From positions 1 to 30,460 of IMG/VR virus record IMGVR_UViG_3300037493_004912: 30,460 bases of DNA; one strand, 5' to 3'. Below, in pieces: positions 14,910 to 22,077 of the stretch. This stretch comes from a virus. The first letter of the stretch is position 1. Every line of letters begins with the position of its first letter. The notes beneath the pieces were generated by a model. That model had not been told where the DNA came from. It was given only the letters and a program-made list of their open reading frames with translations, and searched no databases. Made by a program: the position numbers and the translations under genes.

Positions 14910-14992
14910 CGACCGAAACGGGGGGGTGCTTGGATTCACCGCCCGTCGACGACCACGGCGCACCGATACGGTGGGTTGTCCTGATGAGGACG
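14910..14992 (+). ncRNA. Type II (permuted) hammerhead ribozyme
   Basis: All core elements are present in the order of a type II hammerhead. GAA at 14915-14917 precedes A15.1 at 14918. Stem III pairs 14918-14922 with 14942-14946, then 14925-14928 with 14937-14940, around an 8-base loop. U16.1 (14946) is followed by C17 (14947), giving a GUC cleavage site between 14947 and 14948. Stem I pairs 14948-14954 with 14974-14980 (one G-U), then has a six-base bulge and a capping hairpin (14961-14965 with 14969-14973). CUGAUGA lies at 14981-14987. Stem II pairs 14910-14914 with 14988-14992, with one A-A mismatch. Cleavage would separate the upstream message from the transcript of the HTH gene at 15011. 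Confidence 0.8.
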
Positions 14993-15010
14993 CCGAACAC
15001 GAGGACACAC

Positions 15011-15262
15011 ATGACCAAAAAAAAACCAAAACGAGCGACGACGCTAGCGATTGCCGCGACGCTGCTTGGCATCGACCGCGCCACCCTCCGCCGATGGTGC
15101 TGCTCGGGAGCGCCACACGACAAGATTCCATGCCCGCCGATGCCAGCGGGATTTCTGTTTCACGTCAACGTCGACGAGCTGCGCGCGTGGCGAAGAACCA
15201 AACCCGAGGGGAACCGGACGGCGTTTATCAACTACGCCGCCGTCGACGGTGACGACGTATGA
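15011..15262 (+). CDS. Small HTH DNA-binding protein (83 aa)
   Basis: ATG 15011 has GAGGA five to six bases upstream; the longer open frame from 14678 runs through the ribozyme and is not used. The N terminus is Lys-rich (a nine-A run encodes three lysines). Residues 9-30 (ATTLAIAATLLGIDRATLRRW) form a helix-turn-helix of the MerR/excisionase/Fis type. Residues 45-58 (GFLFHVNVDELRAW) form the beta-wing and next helix seen in such proteins. It may be a transcription factor or an accessory DNA-binding protein. Its message would carry a 63-base leader after ribozyme cleavage. ATGA overlap with the next gene. Confidence 0.7.
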   Translation: MTKKKPKRATTLAIAATLLGIDRATLRRWCCSGAPHDKIPCPPMPAGFLFHVNVDELRAWRRTKPEGNRTAFINYAAVDGDDV

Positions 15263-15543
15263 GCAGCCTGAACCGTACCGGCGCACATGCCGCACTCGTT
15301 CGCGGGACCACCCTGGACCGCCTAGAGTTCGAGCAGCTGGCCCACGACCTCGTCGATGACCTCTGCAACGTGACCGACGCCGTCGCCGCCCAAGCCGTCG
15401 CACAGACGCGAAACTATCTCTTCCCCGCTCGCTCGTCGACGACGACGACGAACGAGACCGAGACGCTGCAGGCCCGCCGCGTCAAGGCCTTGGAAGCAAT
15501 CGCGACCGCTCTCACGACCATCGCAAAAAAGGACACACCATGA
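15259..15543 (+). CDS. Hypothetical helical protein (94 aa)
   Basis: Starts in an ATGA overlap and ends in another with the exonuclease gene. The 94 residues are mostly helical and acidic in the middle (LEFEQLAHDLVDDLCNVTDAV), with a Thr-rich stretch (STTTTNETET) and a helical end. No family is recognised. Tight coupling to the exonuclease suggests a role in recombination or its control, but that is only context. Confidence 0.65.
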   Translation: MSSLNRTGAHAALVRGTTLDRLEFEQLAHDLVDDLCNVTDAVAAQAVAQTRNYLFPARSSTTTTNETETLQARRVKALEAIATALTTIAKKDTP

Positions 15544-16223
15544 CACTGACCGTCTACAAAGAGCTGATTCAAGGTTCGCCCGAGTGGCTGCAGGCTCGAT
15601 GCGGTCTGCTTACCGCGAGCCAGATGAAGCTCGTCGTCACGCCTGGGCGCCTGAAACCTGCCGACAACGACAAGAGCCGGACCCACCTGTATGAGCTGCT
15701 CGCCCAGCGCCTGACCCAGTACGTCGAACCGTCGTTCGTCTCCGACGACATGCTGAGGGGGCACACCGACGAGGGTGAGGCACTCGACATTTACGAGGAG
15801 AACTATACGCCCATCGAGCGCGTCGGGCTCATCACCAACGACCGCTGGGGGTTCGCCATTGGCTACTCTCCCGACGCCCTCGTCGGCGCCGACGGGCTCG
15901 TCGAGGTCAAATCACGGAGAGGGAAATACCAGGTACAGACCATCCTCGCGAATGTGATGCCCGACGACTACCTGCTGCAGGTACAGACCGGGCTCCTCGT
16001 CAGCGAGCGCAGCTGGCTTGATTTCGTTTCGTTTAGCGCCGGGCTGCCCATGCTCACCCTGCGCATCTACCCAGACCCAGTCATCCTCGCCGCCATCGTC
16101 GACGCCGCCGCTGCGTTCCATGCTCGCCTCGACGAGGAGTATCAACGCATCGTCGAGGCGATGGCGTCGCCCGACTTCCGCCTGATTCCCACCGAGAGGA
16201 GAGACGACGGCATCAATATCTGA
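15540..16223 (+). CDS. Lambda-exo/YqaJ-type exonuclease (227 aa)
   Basis: The start lies behind AAGGA with a seven-base spacer. Family features are in order. QGSPEWLQARCGLLTAS (residues 11-27) is the typical entry motif with an Arg in the DNA path. Glu79/81 lie in the DEGEAL segment. PDALV has Asp112, and LVEVKS has Glu122 and Lys124 of the PD-(D/E)xK centre. YLLQVQTGLLV has Gln147 of the QxxQ-type motif. The enzyme digests double-stranded DNA 5' to 3' to give single strands for annealing. About 227 residues matches lambda exonuclease. No classical Bet/RecT annealing protein is visible, so the next gene is a candidate partner. Confidence 0.85.
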   Translation: MTLTVYKELIQGSPEWLQARCGLLTASQMKLVVTPGRLKPADNDKSRTHLYELLAQRLTQYVEPSFVSDDMLRGHTDEGEALDIYEENYTPIERVGLITNDRWGFAIGYSPDALVGADGLVEVKSRRGKYQVQTILANVMPDDYLLQVQTGLLVSERSWLDFVSFSAGLPMLTLRIYPDPVILAAIVDAAAAFHARLDEEYQRIVEAMASPDFRLIPTERRDDGINI

Positions 16224-16266
16224 GAACCGAGACAGCACACACCAACGACCACCAGGAGCACGCACC

Positions 16267-16896
16267 ATGACCACCAGCATCGACGTCGGGGCCACCATCG
16301 CCCCCAAGTCCGACCAACTCAATGCCGACGACCTCATCGTCGGGCCGCGCACCATCACCCTCACCGCCGTCAAAGCCCGCGCCAGCACCGGGCAGGGAGA
16401 CCAGCCTATCGCGTTGCACTTCGAGGGTGACGCAAACAAACCCTACCTGCCGTGCAAGTCGATGCGCCGGGTCCTCGTCCAATGCTGGGGCCGCGACGGC
16501 GCGGCCTACGTCGGGCGCTCCCTCACCCTGTACCGCGACGAGAGCGTCGTCTTCGGTGGGGCGGCTGTCGGCGGAATCCGCATCAGCCACATGAGCGAGC
16601 TGACGCGCAGCGTGACGTTGTCGCTCACCGCCTCGAAGGCGTCGCGCAAACCCTACGTCGTGCAGCCCCTCGTCATCGCCGCCCCGGCGAAGGCCGCGAA
16701 GAAGGAGGCGACGGCCGAGGAAAAGCTCGCGAAGGCGAAGGCGACGCTCGACACCATCCTCGCCGACATTGCCACCGCCGAGGACGTCAACGCCGCCGCC
16801 GCCAAGCACGCCGACATGATTGCGCGCGTCGCCGGTGTCGTCCCCGACGCCCGCCTCCGCGTTGACGCTGCCGTCGCTGCTCGCCTCGCCCGCTGA
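16267..16896 (+). CDS. Conserved phage protein next to the exonuclease, DNA-binding candidate (209 aa)
   Basis: ATG 16267 follows CCAGGAGCAC. Residues 6-125 follow a pattern I recall from many phages of alpha-proteobacteria and relatives: IGATIAPKSDQLNADDLI-like opening, PRTITL, then KPYLPCKSMRRVLVQCWG, YVGRSLTLYRD, and VGGIRISHM. The function of that family is not established to my knowledge. The fold looks beta-rich (OB-like) up to residue 140, followed by a Lys/Ala/Glu helical tail. Adjacent to a YqaJ/lambda-exo gene, a single-strand DNA-binding or annealing role is a reasonable inference. Confidence 0.75.
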   Translation: MTTSIDVGATIAPKSDQLNADDLIVGPRTITLTAVKARASTGQGDQPIALHFEGDANKPYLPCKSMRRVLVQCWGRDGAAYVGRSLTLYRDESVVFGGAAVGGIRISHMSELTRSVTLSLTASKASRKPYVVQPLVIAAPAKAAKKEATAEEKLAKAKATLDTILADIATAEDVNAAAAKHADMIARVAGVVPDARLRVDAAVAARLAR

Positions 16897-16922
16897 CACC
16901 ACCACCACCAGGAGCACCACAC

Positions 16923-17831
16923 ATGACTGAGCCAATGTTCCCCGTCGTCGCCCACGACGCCGACCGCGAGCGCATCCGCGCCCGGGCCCGCCTCGCCCGC
17001 GATGTTCTCGCCGACCTGGAAGAGGCCGCTATCAGCGCCGCGAGTCGGCATGGCCACCAGGTCGACGCACTGAAAACCGAGTTGGCCGAGGCCCAGCGAC
17101 AGCTGGCCACGCCCTCGCTGCCCTTCCCGGCCTCGATGGCCGTCGGCCTCGATGATATCCGCGTCATCCTCGAGGAGGAACAGCGCGGGGTCATCGACGA
17201 CCTTGTCGTCGTCGAGGACGGGCAGGTGCAGGTCATCGACACCATCCACCAGCTGCTCGCCCACATCATCGCCGTCGACACCGCCTGGCCCGCGAGCGAG
17301 ATGGAGAGCCTCCGCCGCCAGTTGCAGTTTGCGCAGGACGAGTTGCGCAAGGCCAACGCCGCCGCGCTGGCCAATGCTCAGGCCGAGGCCGACCACCTCG
17401 CCGACATGGACGGGGACCTGCGACAGGCCGTGACCGAGCTCATCGACGGCATCCGCCCCGTGGACGTTGCAGCTGCTCGCCTCGCCGACAACGCCAACCC
17501 CACCGCCGCCATCATCGTCGTCGCTGAGGCCCTGCGAGAGCTGACCGGCCAGATCCTGGAGGACGGGGAGGGCGAGACGATGCGCGCACTTGCCCTCGCG
17601 CGCGCTGACGCTGACCGCCTGGAGACCGAGCTGCATGCAATCGAGGCCGCATGCGAGGCAGCAGGCATGGCCGCGACGGTGGAGCGCGAGGACATCCCCG
17701 GGTGGCTTGCCCTGCATCTCACCCCGCGAGCATTGCAGGCCAAAGCCAAACGCAAGGCGAAGGCGCCCGCCGTCGAGGCCGACGATGACCAGGGGCAGCT
17801 TTCCATCCTCGACGAGGTGAGCGATGTCTGA
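16923..17831 (+). CDS. Acidic coiled-coil protein with possible clamp-binding tail (302 aa)
   Basis: A 302-residue, acidic, mostly helical protein with an ACCAGGAGCAC initiation cassette eight bases before ATG 16923. Heptad-like runs lie at residues 40-65 and 120-165 (SLRRQLQFAQDELRKANAAA). The last 40 residues hold a Lys/Ala linker and an acidic end with QGQLSILDEV. This resembles the bacterial beta-clamp-binding motif QL(S/D)LF. The family is not recognised. A DNA-metabolism or replication accessory role is suggested by position and the tail motif. It overlaps the next gene by eight bases. Confidence 0.65.
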   Translation: MTEPMFPVVAHDADRERIRARARLARDVLADLEEAAISAASRHGHQVDALKTELAEAQRQLATPSLPFPASMAVGLDDIRVILEEEQRGVIDDLVVVEDGQVQVIDTIHQLLAHIIAVDTAWPASEMESLRRQLQFAQDELRKANAAALANAQAEADHLADMDGDLRQAVTELIDGIRPVDVAAARLADNANPTAAIIVVAEALRELTGQILEDGEGETMRALALARADADRLETELHAIEAACEAAGMAATVEREDIPGWLALHLTPRALQAKAKRKAKAPAVEADDDQGQLSILDEVSDV

Positions 17832-18087
17832 GCAACTCACCCTTGACAATCGCGTACTGCCCCCGCAGCTCGTCGTGACACTCGCCGCCCTGGAGCTGCG
17901 CGCCGGCCTGCGAGGCAGCATCCTCAGCGCGACCAACGTGGTGCGCGGGCCAACAGGCAAATGGTGGATTCAGCTGCTGGTCGACGGACGCCGGCCGCTG
18001 GCCTTGATTGACCGAGTCGACCTTGAGGTCGCGGCGCAGGACCTTTTCCACCTCATCCACCACCGAGCACCACCGGGTGACGCATGA
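17824..18087 (+). CDS. Hypothetical small protein (87 aa)
   Basis: Starts eight bases before the previous stop, with GAGGTGAG upstream. The protein opens MSEQLTLDNRVLPPQLV and contains a beta hairpin-like region (GKWWIQLLVDGRRPLALID) and a helical end. The opening QLTL also resembles a short clamp-binding motif, but this is weak. No family is recognised. Confidence 0.6.
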   Translation: MSEQLTLDNRVLPPQLVVTLAALELRAGLRGSILSATNVVRGPTGKWWIQLLVDGRRPLALIDRVDLEVAAQDLFHLIHHRAPPGDA

Positions 18088-18335
18088 GCCCCCGATGGGT
18101 TCTCGTGTGGGATGACGACGACACATTGCGCCCGCCGGCGCTCCCCGTCCGGTGCATCGAGGACGAGATGATCCCGCCGGCGACGTATGCCGACCTCGTC
18201 GCGAAGTCCGCCGAGGAACGAAAGAAAACCATCGCGCAGCGGGTGAAAAATACCCAGGCGAGCAAGGTGCGCAGCGCACAGAGACGAGCCGACGCGAAAG
18301 CCTACGCGTTGACGATGAAGCTGCGCGACGTTTGA
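18084..18335 (+). CDS. Hypothetical small protein (83 aa)
   Basis: ATGA overlap with the preceding gene. The N-terminal half is acidic with WDDDDTLRPP. The C-terminal half is strongly basic and helical (AEERKKTIAQRVKNTQASK and more), consistent with nucleic-acid binding. No family is recognised. It is the last gene before a long hairpin and the primase. Confidence 0.6.
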   Translation: MSPRWVLVWDDDDTLRPPALPVRCIEDEMIPPATYADLVAKSAEERKKTIAQRVKNTQASKVRSAQRRADAKAYALTMKLRDV

Positions 18336-18340
18336 GCGCA

Positions 18341-18389
18341 GCACGAAGCGACGGGGTTGGTGTCATTGCCGCCCCGTCGCTTCTCGTGC
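18341..18389 (+). terminator. Long imperfect hairpin upstream of the primase gene
   Basis: The arm 18341-18356 pairs with 18372-18389 to give 16 base pairs interrupted by a two-base bulge, with a 15-base loop. The T-tract is poor (ATTATAG follows), so it may be a leaky terminator, an mRNA-stabilising structure or a processing site. The primase start is 77 bases downstream. Confidence 0.55.
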
Positions 18390-18465
18390 ATTATAGCCCC
18401 CCCACCGAACACGACCACGCGCAAGCGACCACGAAACGCCAGCGCAACAGACCCGAGGCGACACA

Positions 18466-20775
18466 GTGAAGTACACTCAGCAAAGCATCGACGACGTCAA
18501 GCGAGCGTCGTCGATGGCCAACGTCGCGCGACTCTTCTGCCAGCGCGTGAAGCATGAGAGCGGACCCCACTATTCAGCCGTCTGCCCGTTTCACAAGGAC
18601 AGCAACCCGTCGCTGGATATCGACGACGCGAAAGGGGTCTACATCTGCCGCGCATGCGGGGCCGGTGGTGATGCGCTCACGATGCTCGAACGGCTGCGCG
18701 GCGTTGGGTTCCTCGACGCTATCGTCGAACTCTCCACCGTGGCCGGGATACCTCTTATAGAGGTGGCCGAGGAGGCCCCTCGCATCGTCGCCGAGTGGCA
18801 CTACCTCACCGCCGACGGGGCCCGAGCGTACTCGGTGAAACGGTGGGAGCCCGGCCGGGGTCGCGACGGGAAGTCGAACGGGAAGCGCAAGTCCTACAGT
18901 CAGCACCTCGCCGACGGGCACGGGGGGAAGGCCGCGGTACAGCTGCCCTACCGTCTCCCGCAGCTCGTCGCCGCCCGGTCGACCGGCGCCGTTATCGTGC
19001 TCACCGAGGGGGAAAAGTCCGCCGACGCCGTCGTCGCCCTGGGCGTGGTCGCGACAACGTGGGCAGGAGGGACTGGCGCCGTCGGCGGGGAGGAACGGAC
19101 GACGTGGACGCCCCAGTTCGCCGAGCACTTCCGAGGGGCACACCTTGCATTGTGGCCCGATAACGACGACGTCGGCCGCGCCGCGATGGCAAAGATTGCG
19201 AGCGTGCTGCAGGGCGTCGCCGCATCCGTCGTCACCGTCGACGCCCAGCTCGACCAGAAGGGGGCCGATGCCGCCGATTGGATTGCCGCCGGGGGAACGC
19301 GCGAAGGCCTGCAGGGCCTCATCCTCGACGCCCGCAAGGCCCTCGTCGCGAAGGTCGTCGTCGCCGCCCCGCCCGCTCCCGAGGGCGTCGTCGAATACCT
19401 GACCGACTCGGGCAACGCCGAGCGTTGGGTGCGGATGCACGGGAAAGACTTTCGCTACCTCGTCGATGACAGCTGCTGGCTGCATTGGACCGGCTCGCAT
19501 TGGGAACAGGGTGGGGACGCCGCCGCGTTGCATGCGACAAAAGCGGTCGCACGCTCGTGGCAGATTGACCAGCTCACCGAGGGCGATGACGCGCGGCGAG
19601 TGATGCTCCGTCGTCACGCCGACAAGAGCGAGGCCGCCCCTCGTCGTGCCGCCATGCTCACCCTCGCCGCCAGTGAGACCGGCATCAGCGTCGCAAGCAA
19701 CGAGCTGGACCGCGACCCGTGGATGCTCAACTGCAGCAACGGCACCGTCGACTTGCGGACGGGGAAGCTGCAGGCGCATCGCCGCGAGGACCTGTGTACT
19801 CGCATGATTCCCGTCGCCTTCGACCCCCTCGCCACGTGCCCGACCTTCGATGCGTTTCTCGCCCAGGTGCTCCCCGACGCCGCGACCCGAGAATACCTCG
19901 GGCGGTGCATCGGATACGCAGCGACCGGCGTCATCCGCGAGCACGTGTTCCCGGTGCTGTGGGGTCAGACCGGCCGCAACGGAAAGGGTACCCTCGTCGA
20001 GGCCGTGTTCAGCGCCCTCGGCCCCTATGCCACGGCGCTGCCGAACGATGTCATCCTCGAAAGCCGCAACGACCCTCACCCGAATATGTTCGCCCAGCTG
20101 CTCGGGGTGCGCTTCGGTGTCGCCGCCGAGCTTCGGCCGTCGGACAAGCTCAACGAGGGGATGTTGAAGAAGCTCACCGGCGGGGATTCCATCAGGGCCC
20201 GCTACATGGGCGGGGAGTTTTTCTCGTTCTCGCCGACGCAGAAGCTCTTCCTCCAGACGAACTACAAGCCCCGGGTTCGAGGGGGAGACCCGGCGTTGTG
20301 GGCGCGAATGAGGGTGATTCCGTTCGGTGTCTCGTTCGTGGGCCGCGAGGACCTCACCTTGAAAGAGCGCCTGTTGCGGGAGCTGCCCGGCATCCTCGCC
20401 GTCATCGTTCGATGGTGCCTCGACTGGCAGCGCCTGGGCCTCGTCGCCCCGGCCGAGGTGCTGGACGCGACCGCCGACTATCGCGAGGAGTCCGACCGCG
20501 TCGGCCAGTTCCTCGAGGAACGTTGCGAGCGCGCGGCAATGGGGACCATCGGCGCCGGCGTCTTGTGGAAAGCGTACCGGTCATGGTGCGAGGACCGAGG
20601 GGAAGCCGCAGGGGGTCAGAACGCATTCGGCACAGAAGTCAAGTCGCGCGGATACGAAAACTGCAAGGTTTCCGGCGAGCGACGATACCGAGGGGTGCAA
20701 CTGCGCGGGGTTGGGTCGTCAAGTTCGTCGCAGGACGACGACGAAAACGAGTCTCGTGATAAATCATGGACCTAG
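18466..20775 (+). CDS. P4-type primase-helicase (769 aa)
   Basis: GTG start at 18466 with GAGGCG upstream. The three activities of a P4 alpha-like protein are visible. A CHC2 zinc finger has Cys40, His43, Cys61 and Cys64. A Toprim primase core has LTEGEKSADA (Glu181) and LWPDNDD (Asp232/234/235). An SF3 helicase has the Walker A GQTGRNGKGT (residues 500-509), an acidic Walker B region near GVAAELRPS (551-559) and motif C KLFLQTNYKP (593-602). A D5-N type region lies before it and a helical winged-helix-like tail after it. It should unwind and prime the phage origin, using a host polymerase. P4 alpha also binds iterons at its origin, and TGGACGCA repeats lie directly downstream here. Confidence 0.93.
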   Translation: MKYTQQSIDDVKRASSMANVARLFCQRVKHESGPHYSAVCPFHKDSNPSLDIDDAKGVYICRACGAGGDALTMLERLRGVGFLDAIVELSTVAGIPLIEVAEEAPRIVAEWHYLTADGARAYSVKRWEPGRGRDGKSNGKRKSYSQHLADGHGGKAAVQLPYRLPQLVAARSTGAVIVLTEGEKSADAVVALGVVATTWAGGTGAVGGEERTTWTPQFAEHFRGAHLALWPDNDDVGRAAMAKIASVLQGVAASVVTVDAQLDQKGADAADWIAAGGTREGLQGLILDARKALVAKVVVAAPPAPEGVVEYLTDSGNAERWVRMHGKDFRYLVDDSCWLHWTGSHWEQGGDAAALHATKAVARSWQIDQLTEGDDARRVMLRRHADKSEAAPRRAAMLTLAASETGISVASNELDRDPWMLNCSNGTVDLRTGKLQAHRREDLCTRMIPVAFDPLATCPTFDAFLAQVLPDAATREYLGRCIGYAATGVIREHVFPVLWGQTGRNGKGTLVEAVFSALGPYATALPNDVILESRNDPHPNMFAQLLGVRFGVAAELRPSDKLNEGMLKKLTGGDSIRARYMGGEFFSFSPTQKLFLQTNYKPRVRGGDPALWARMRVIPFGVSFVGREDLTLKERLLRELPGILAVIVRWCLDWQRLGLVAPAEVLDATADYREESDRVGQFLEERCERAAMGTIGAGVLWKAYRSWCEDRGEAAGGQNAFGTEVKSRGYENCKVSGERRYRGVQLRGVGSSSSSQDDDENESRDKSWT

Positions 20776-20836
20776 CTCGATGCGCCTGGACGCATGGACA
20801 GACTTGGACGCATGGGTTTTTTGCCATGCGACCCCG

Positions 20837-20867
20837 AAAAAACGGCTACAGAAAGCCGTTTTTTTTT
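20837..20867 (+). terminator. Terminator after the primase gene, potentially bidirectional
   Basis: AAAAAACGGCT (20837-20847) pairs with AGCCGTTTTTT (20854-20864) around a six-base loop, and the T run extends to nine. The A-tract on the left makes it symmetric, so it can act on both strands. It lies inside the iteron region. Confidence 0.85.
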
Positions 20868-20999
20868 GGTTGGACGCACTGGACGCATGAATGCGGGTCT
20901 CCGGCCATATACAGGCCCCTCAACTCAACTGCGGAGGGGTCGTTTTCTAGACCGGTTTTCTGACAAAAGTCTGTCCAAGGGATAAAGAAGGGGTATAAA

Positions 21000-21017
21000 A
21001 CGGCTTCACAAAGCCGT
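21000..21017. repeat. Hairpin ACGGCTT-N4-AAGCCGT
   Basis: A perfect 7-bp stem and a CACA loop, flanked by A-runs on both sides. It shares its stem with the terminator at 20837 and partly with the palindrome at 13597. Read on the minus strand it is followed by TTTTATA, so it could be a minus-strand terminator, but no minus-strand gene ends here. Confidence 0.6.
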
Positions 21018-21156
21018 AAAACGGTGGACGCACTCTCGAAAACCAGTGCGTCCAAGTCCGTCCACCGACCCCCCCGGCGAAACGCCGCAGTTTTCGGGGT
21101 TGCCCGGGTGACCTGTCGTCGATGATGGTGTTGAACACGAACGCGAAAGGCTGAAA

Positions 21157-21372
21157 ATGTGGGCTGTCGATGTCCCTTGTGAAATTTGCGGGGCCGCCGC
21201 CGGCCATGAGTGTCGCACTCCCGCCGACGTCGTTGCGCAACGCCCTCACCGGGTGCGCCTGGTGCTGTCAGTCGTCGGCGTGAAAAGCGGTCGCGCCGTC
21301 GCCGTCGTCGACGCTATCCTGCAGGCCGGCGACGCTCGCCCGACCTTCACCCTCCCCGAGGTTCCCCGATGA
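21157..21372 (+). CDS. Small zinc-binding protein (71 aa)
   Basis: ATG 21157 follows AAAGG. Residues 8-32 contain C-E-I-C-G, then HEC and a histidine (about H31) followed by R-x-R. This CxxCG...C...H arrangement is a short zinc finger common in small phage and actinobacterial proteins. The rest is a beta/helix segment. A nucleic-acid-binding role is likely but the target is unknown. It begins the last early sub-operon, downstream of the origin candidate, and overlaps the next gene (ATGA). Confidence 0.7.
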   Translation: MWAVDVPCEICGAAAGHECRTPADVVAQRPHRVRLVLSVVGVKSGRAVAVVDAILQAGDARPTFTLPEVPR

Positions 21373-21635
21373 GCACCATCCCAGCCCCGACGCCCGGCCG
21401 CATCGTCACCTACACCGACCGCGCCGGCCTCGACTGGCCCGCCCTCGTCGTCGCCGTCGGCGACCTCGACGCCGTCGACCTCACCGTCTACGTCCACCTG
21501 AGCACGTCCGACGGGCTCAACGTGCGATACTGCGCGACCGCAACCGGCTGCACGTGGCGATGGCCGAGCTTCTCCACCGCGCAGCTCGAGGTCGACGACG
21601 CAACCGGCCTCGTCACCGGGCCGGTGATCCCGTGA
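21369..21635 (+). CDS. Small SH3-like phage protein (88 aa)
   Basis: Start fixed by the ATGA overlap at 21369; the longer frame from 21210 is a shadow. The opening TPGRIVTYTDRAGLDWPALVV and the later GCTWRWP follow a pattern frequent in small phage proteins of unknown role that fold as a compact beta barrel (PGRIVxY...WPAxV...TWxWP). The function is not known. GTGA overlap with the next gene. Confidence 0.7.
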   Translation: MSTIPAPTPGRIVTYTDRAGLDWPALVVAVGDLDAVDLTVYVHLSTSDGLNVRYCATATGCTWRWPSFSTAQLEVDDATGLVTGPVIP

Positions 21636-21811
21636 CCGCGCCTCTCACCGACTACCAGCTCCGCCACCTGCGCAGCCTCATCGAGCGCGAGCGGACCAGT
21701 TCCGGTGAGACCGCCGCCGGCATCCTGCTCGCCGCTGCCCTCGCCCGCCTGCAGCACCTCGAGTGCAGGCTCGTCCAGGCCGTCGCCCCCATCGAGGGGC
21801 AGGAGCCATGA
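21632..21811 (+). CDS. Small helical protein (59 aa)
   Basis: GTG start at 21632 in a GTGA overlap; the frame upstream to 21554 lies inside the previous gene. Two helices are predicted (TDYQLRHLRSLIERER and AAGILLAAALARLQHLECRL). No family is recognised. Its ends fit its neighbours exactly (ATGA downstream). Confidence 0.55.
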   Translation: MTAPLTDYQLRHLRSLIERERTSSGETAAGILLAAALARLQHLECRLVQAVAPIEGQEP

Positions 21812-22077
21812 GCGATGCCAACGAGCCCCGATGGGTCCACACCTGCTCGCGTTGCGGAGTGACCGAGCCAACTGACCGTTGCGAGGAGGATTGCCCGGTG
21901 TGCCAGGTGGCGATGGCCGCCGACAAGCTGCAGCCCTCGCCCTCCGCCGACGAGCTGGCGCGCAAGCAGCGCGTCGTCGATGCCATTGGGGTCTACATGA
22001 GCAAGCCCCCGAAACCCCTCCGCTCCCGCCGCCGGCAGCGCGCCCTGGACTCATTTACCGCCCGCGAGGACCGATGA
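21808..22077 (+). CDS. Small zinc-ribbon protein (89 aa)
   Basis: ATGA overlap at 21808. Residues 11-32 hold two CxxC pairs (CSRCG and CPVC) around an acidic loop, the layout of a rubredoxin-like zinc ribbon. The C-terminal half is basic and helical (SKPPKPLRSRRRQR), suited to nucleic-acid binding. The specific role is unknown. It is coupled to the resolvase-like gene (ATGA). Confidence 0.65.
   Translation: MSDANEPRWVHTCSRCGVTEPTDRCEEDCPVCQVAMAADKLQPSPSADELARKQRVVDAIGVYMSKPPKPLRSRRRQRALDSFTAREDR

Larger units (their letters stand above)
20776..21156. other. Non-coding region with iteron-like repeats: candidate replication origin
   Basis: 381 bases without a convincing gene. The octamer TGGACGCA occurs directly at 20787, 20805, 20871, 20880 and 21025 and inverted at 21047-21054. 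The 21025 and 21047 copies form a 10-bp inverted repeat (21025-21034 with 21045-21054), nested in CGGTGGAC (21022-21029) pairing with GTCCACCG (21060-21067). Between the repeat groups lies an A/T-rich stretch (about 20936-21000) in an otherwise GC-rich genome. Two hairpins (20837-20864 and 21000-21017) and a third (21075-21087, followed by TTTT) also lie here. Iterons, an A/T-rich patch and an adjacent primase-helicase make this the best origin candidate. Confidence 0.6.

Noticed and set aside
15016-15024. Run of nine A at the start of the HTH gene, a possible slippage site
   Set aside because: The zero frame gives a normal HTH protein, and no alternative frame continues into a sensible product.
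20766-20963. 65-codon frame after the primase with repeated W-T-H tripeptides
   Set aside because: The tripeptides come from the TGGACGCA iterons. There is no ribosome site, and the frame runs through the terminator hairpin.
20846-21249. Minus-strand frames of 69 and 100 codons across the origin candidate
   Set aside because: They lie over repeats and hairpins, have no ribosome site and are transcribed against all neighbouring genes.
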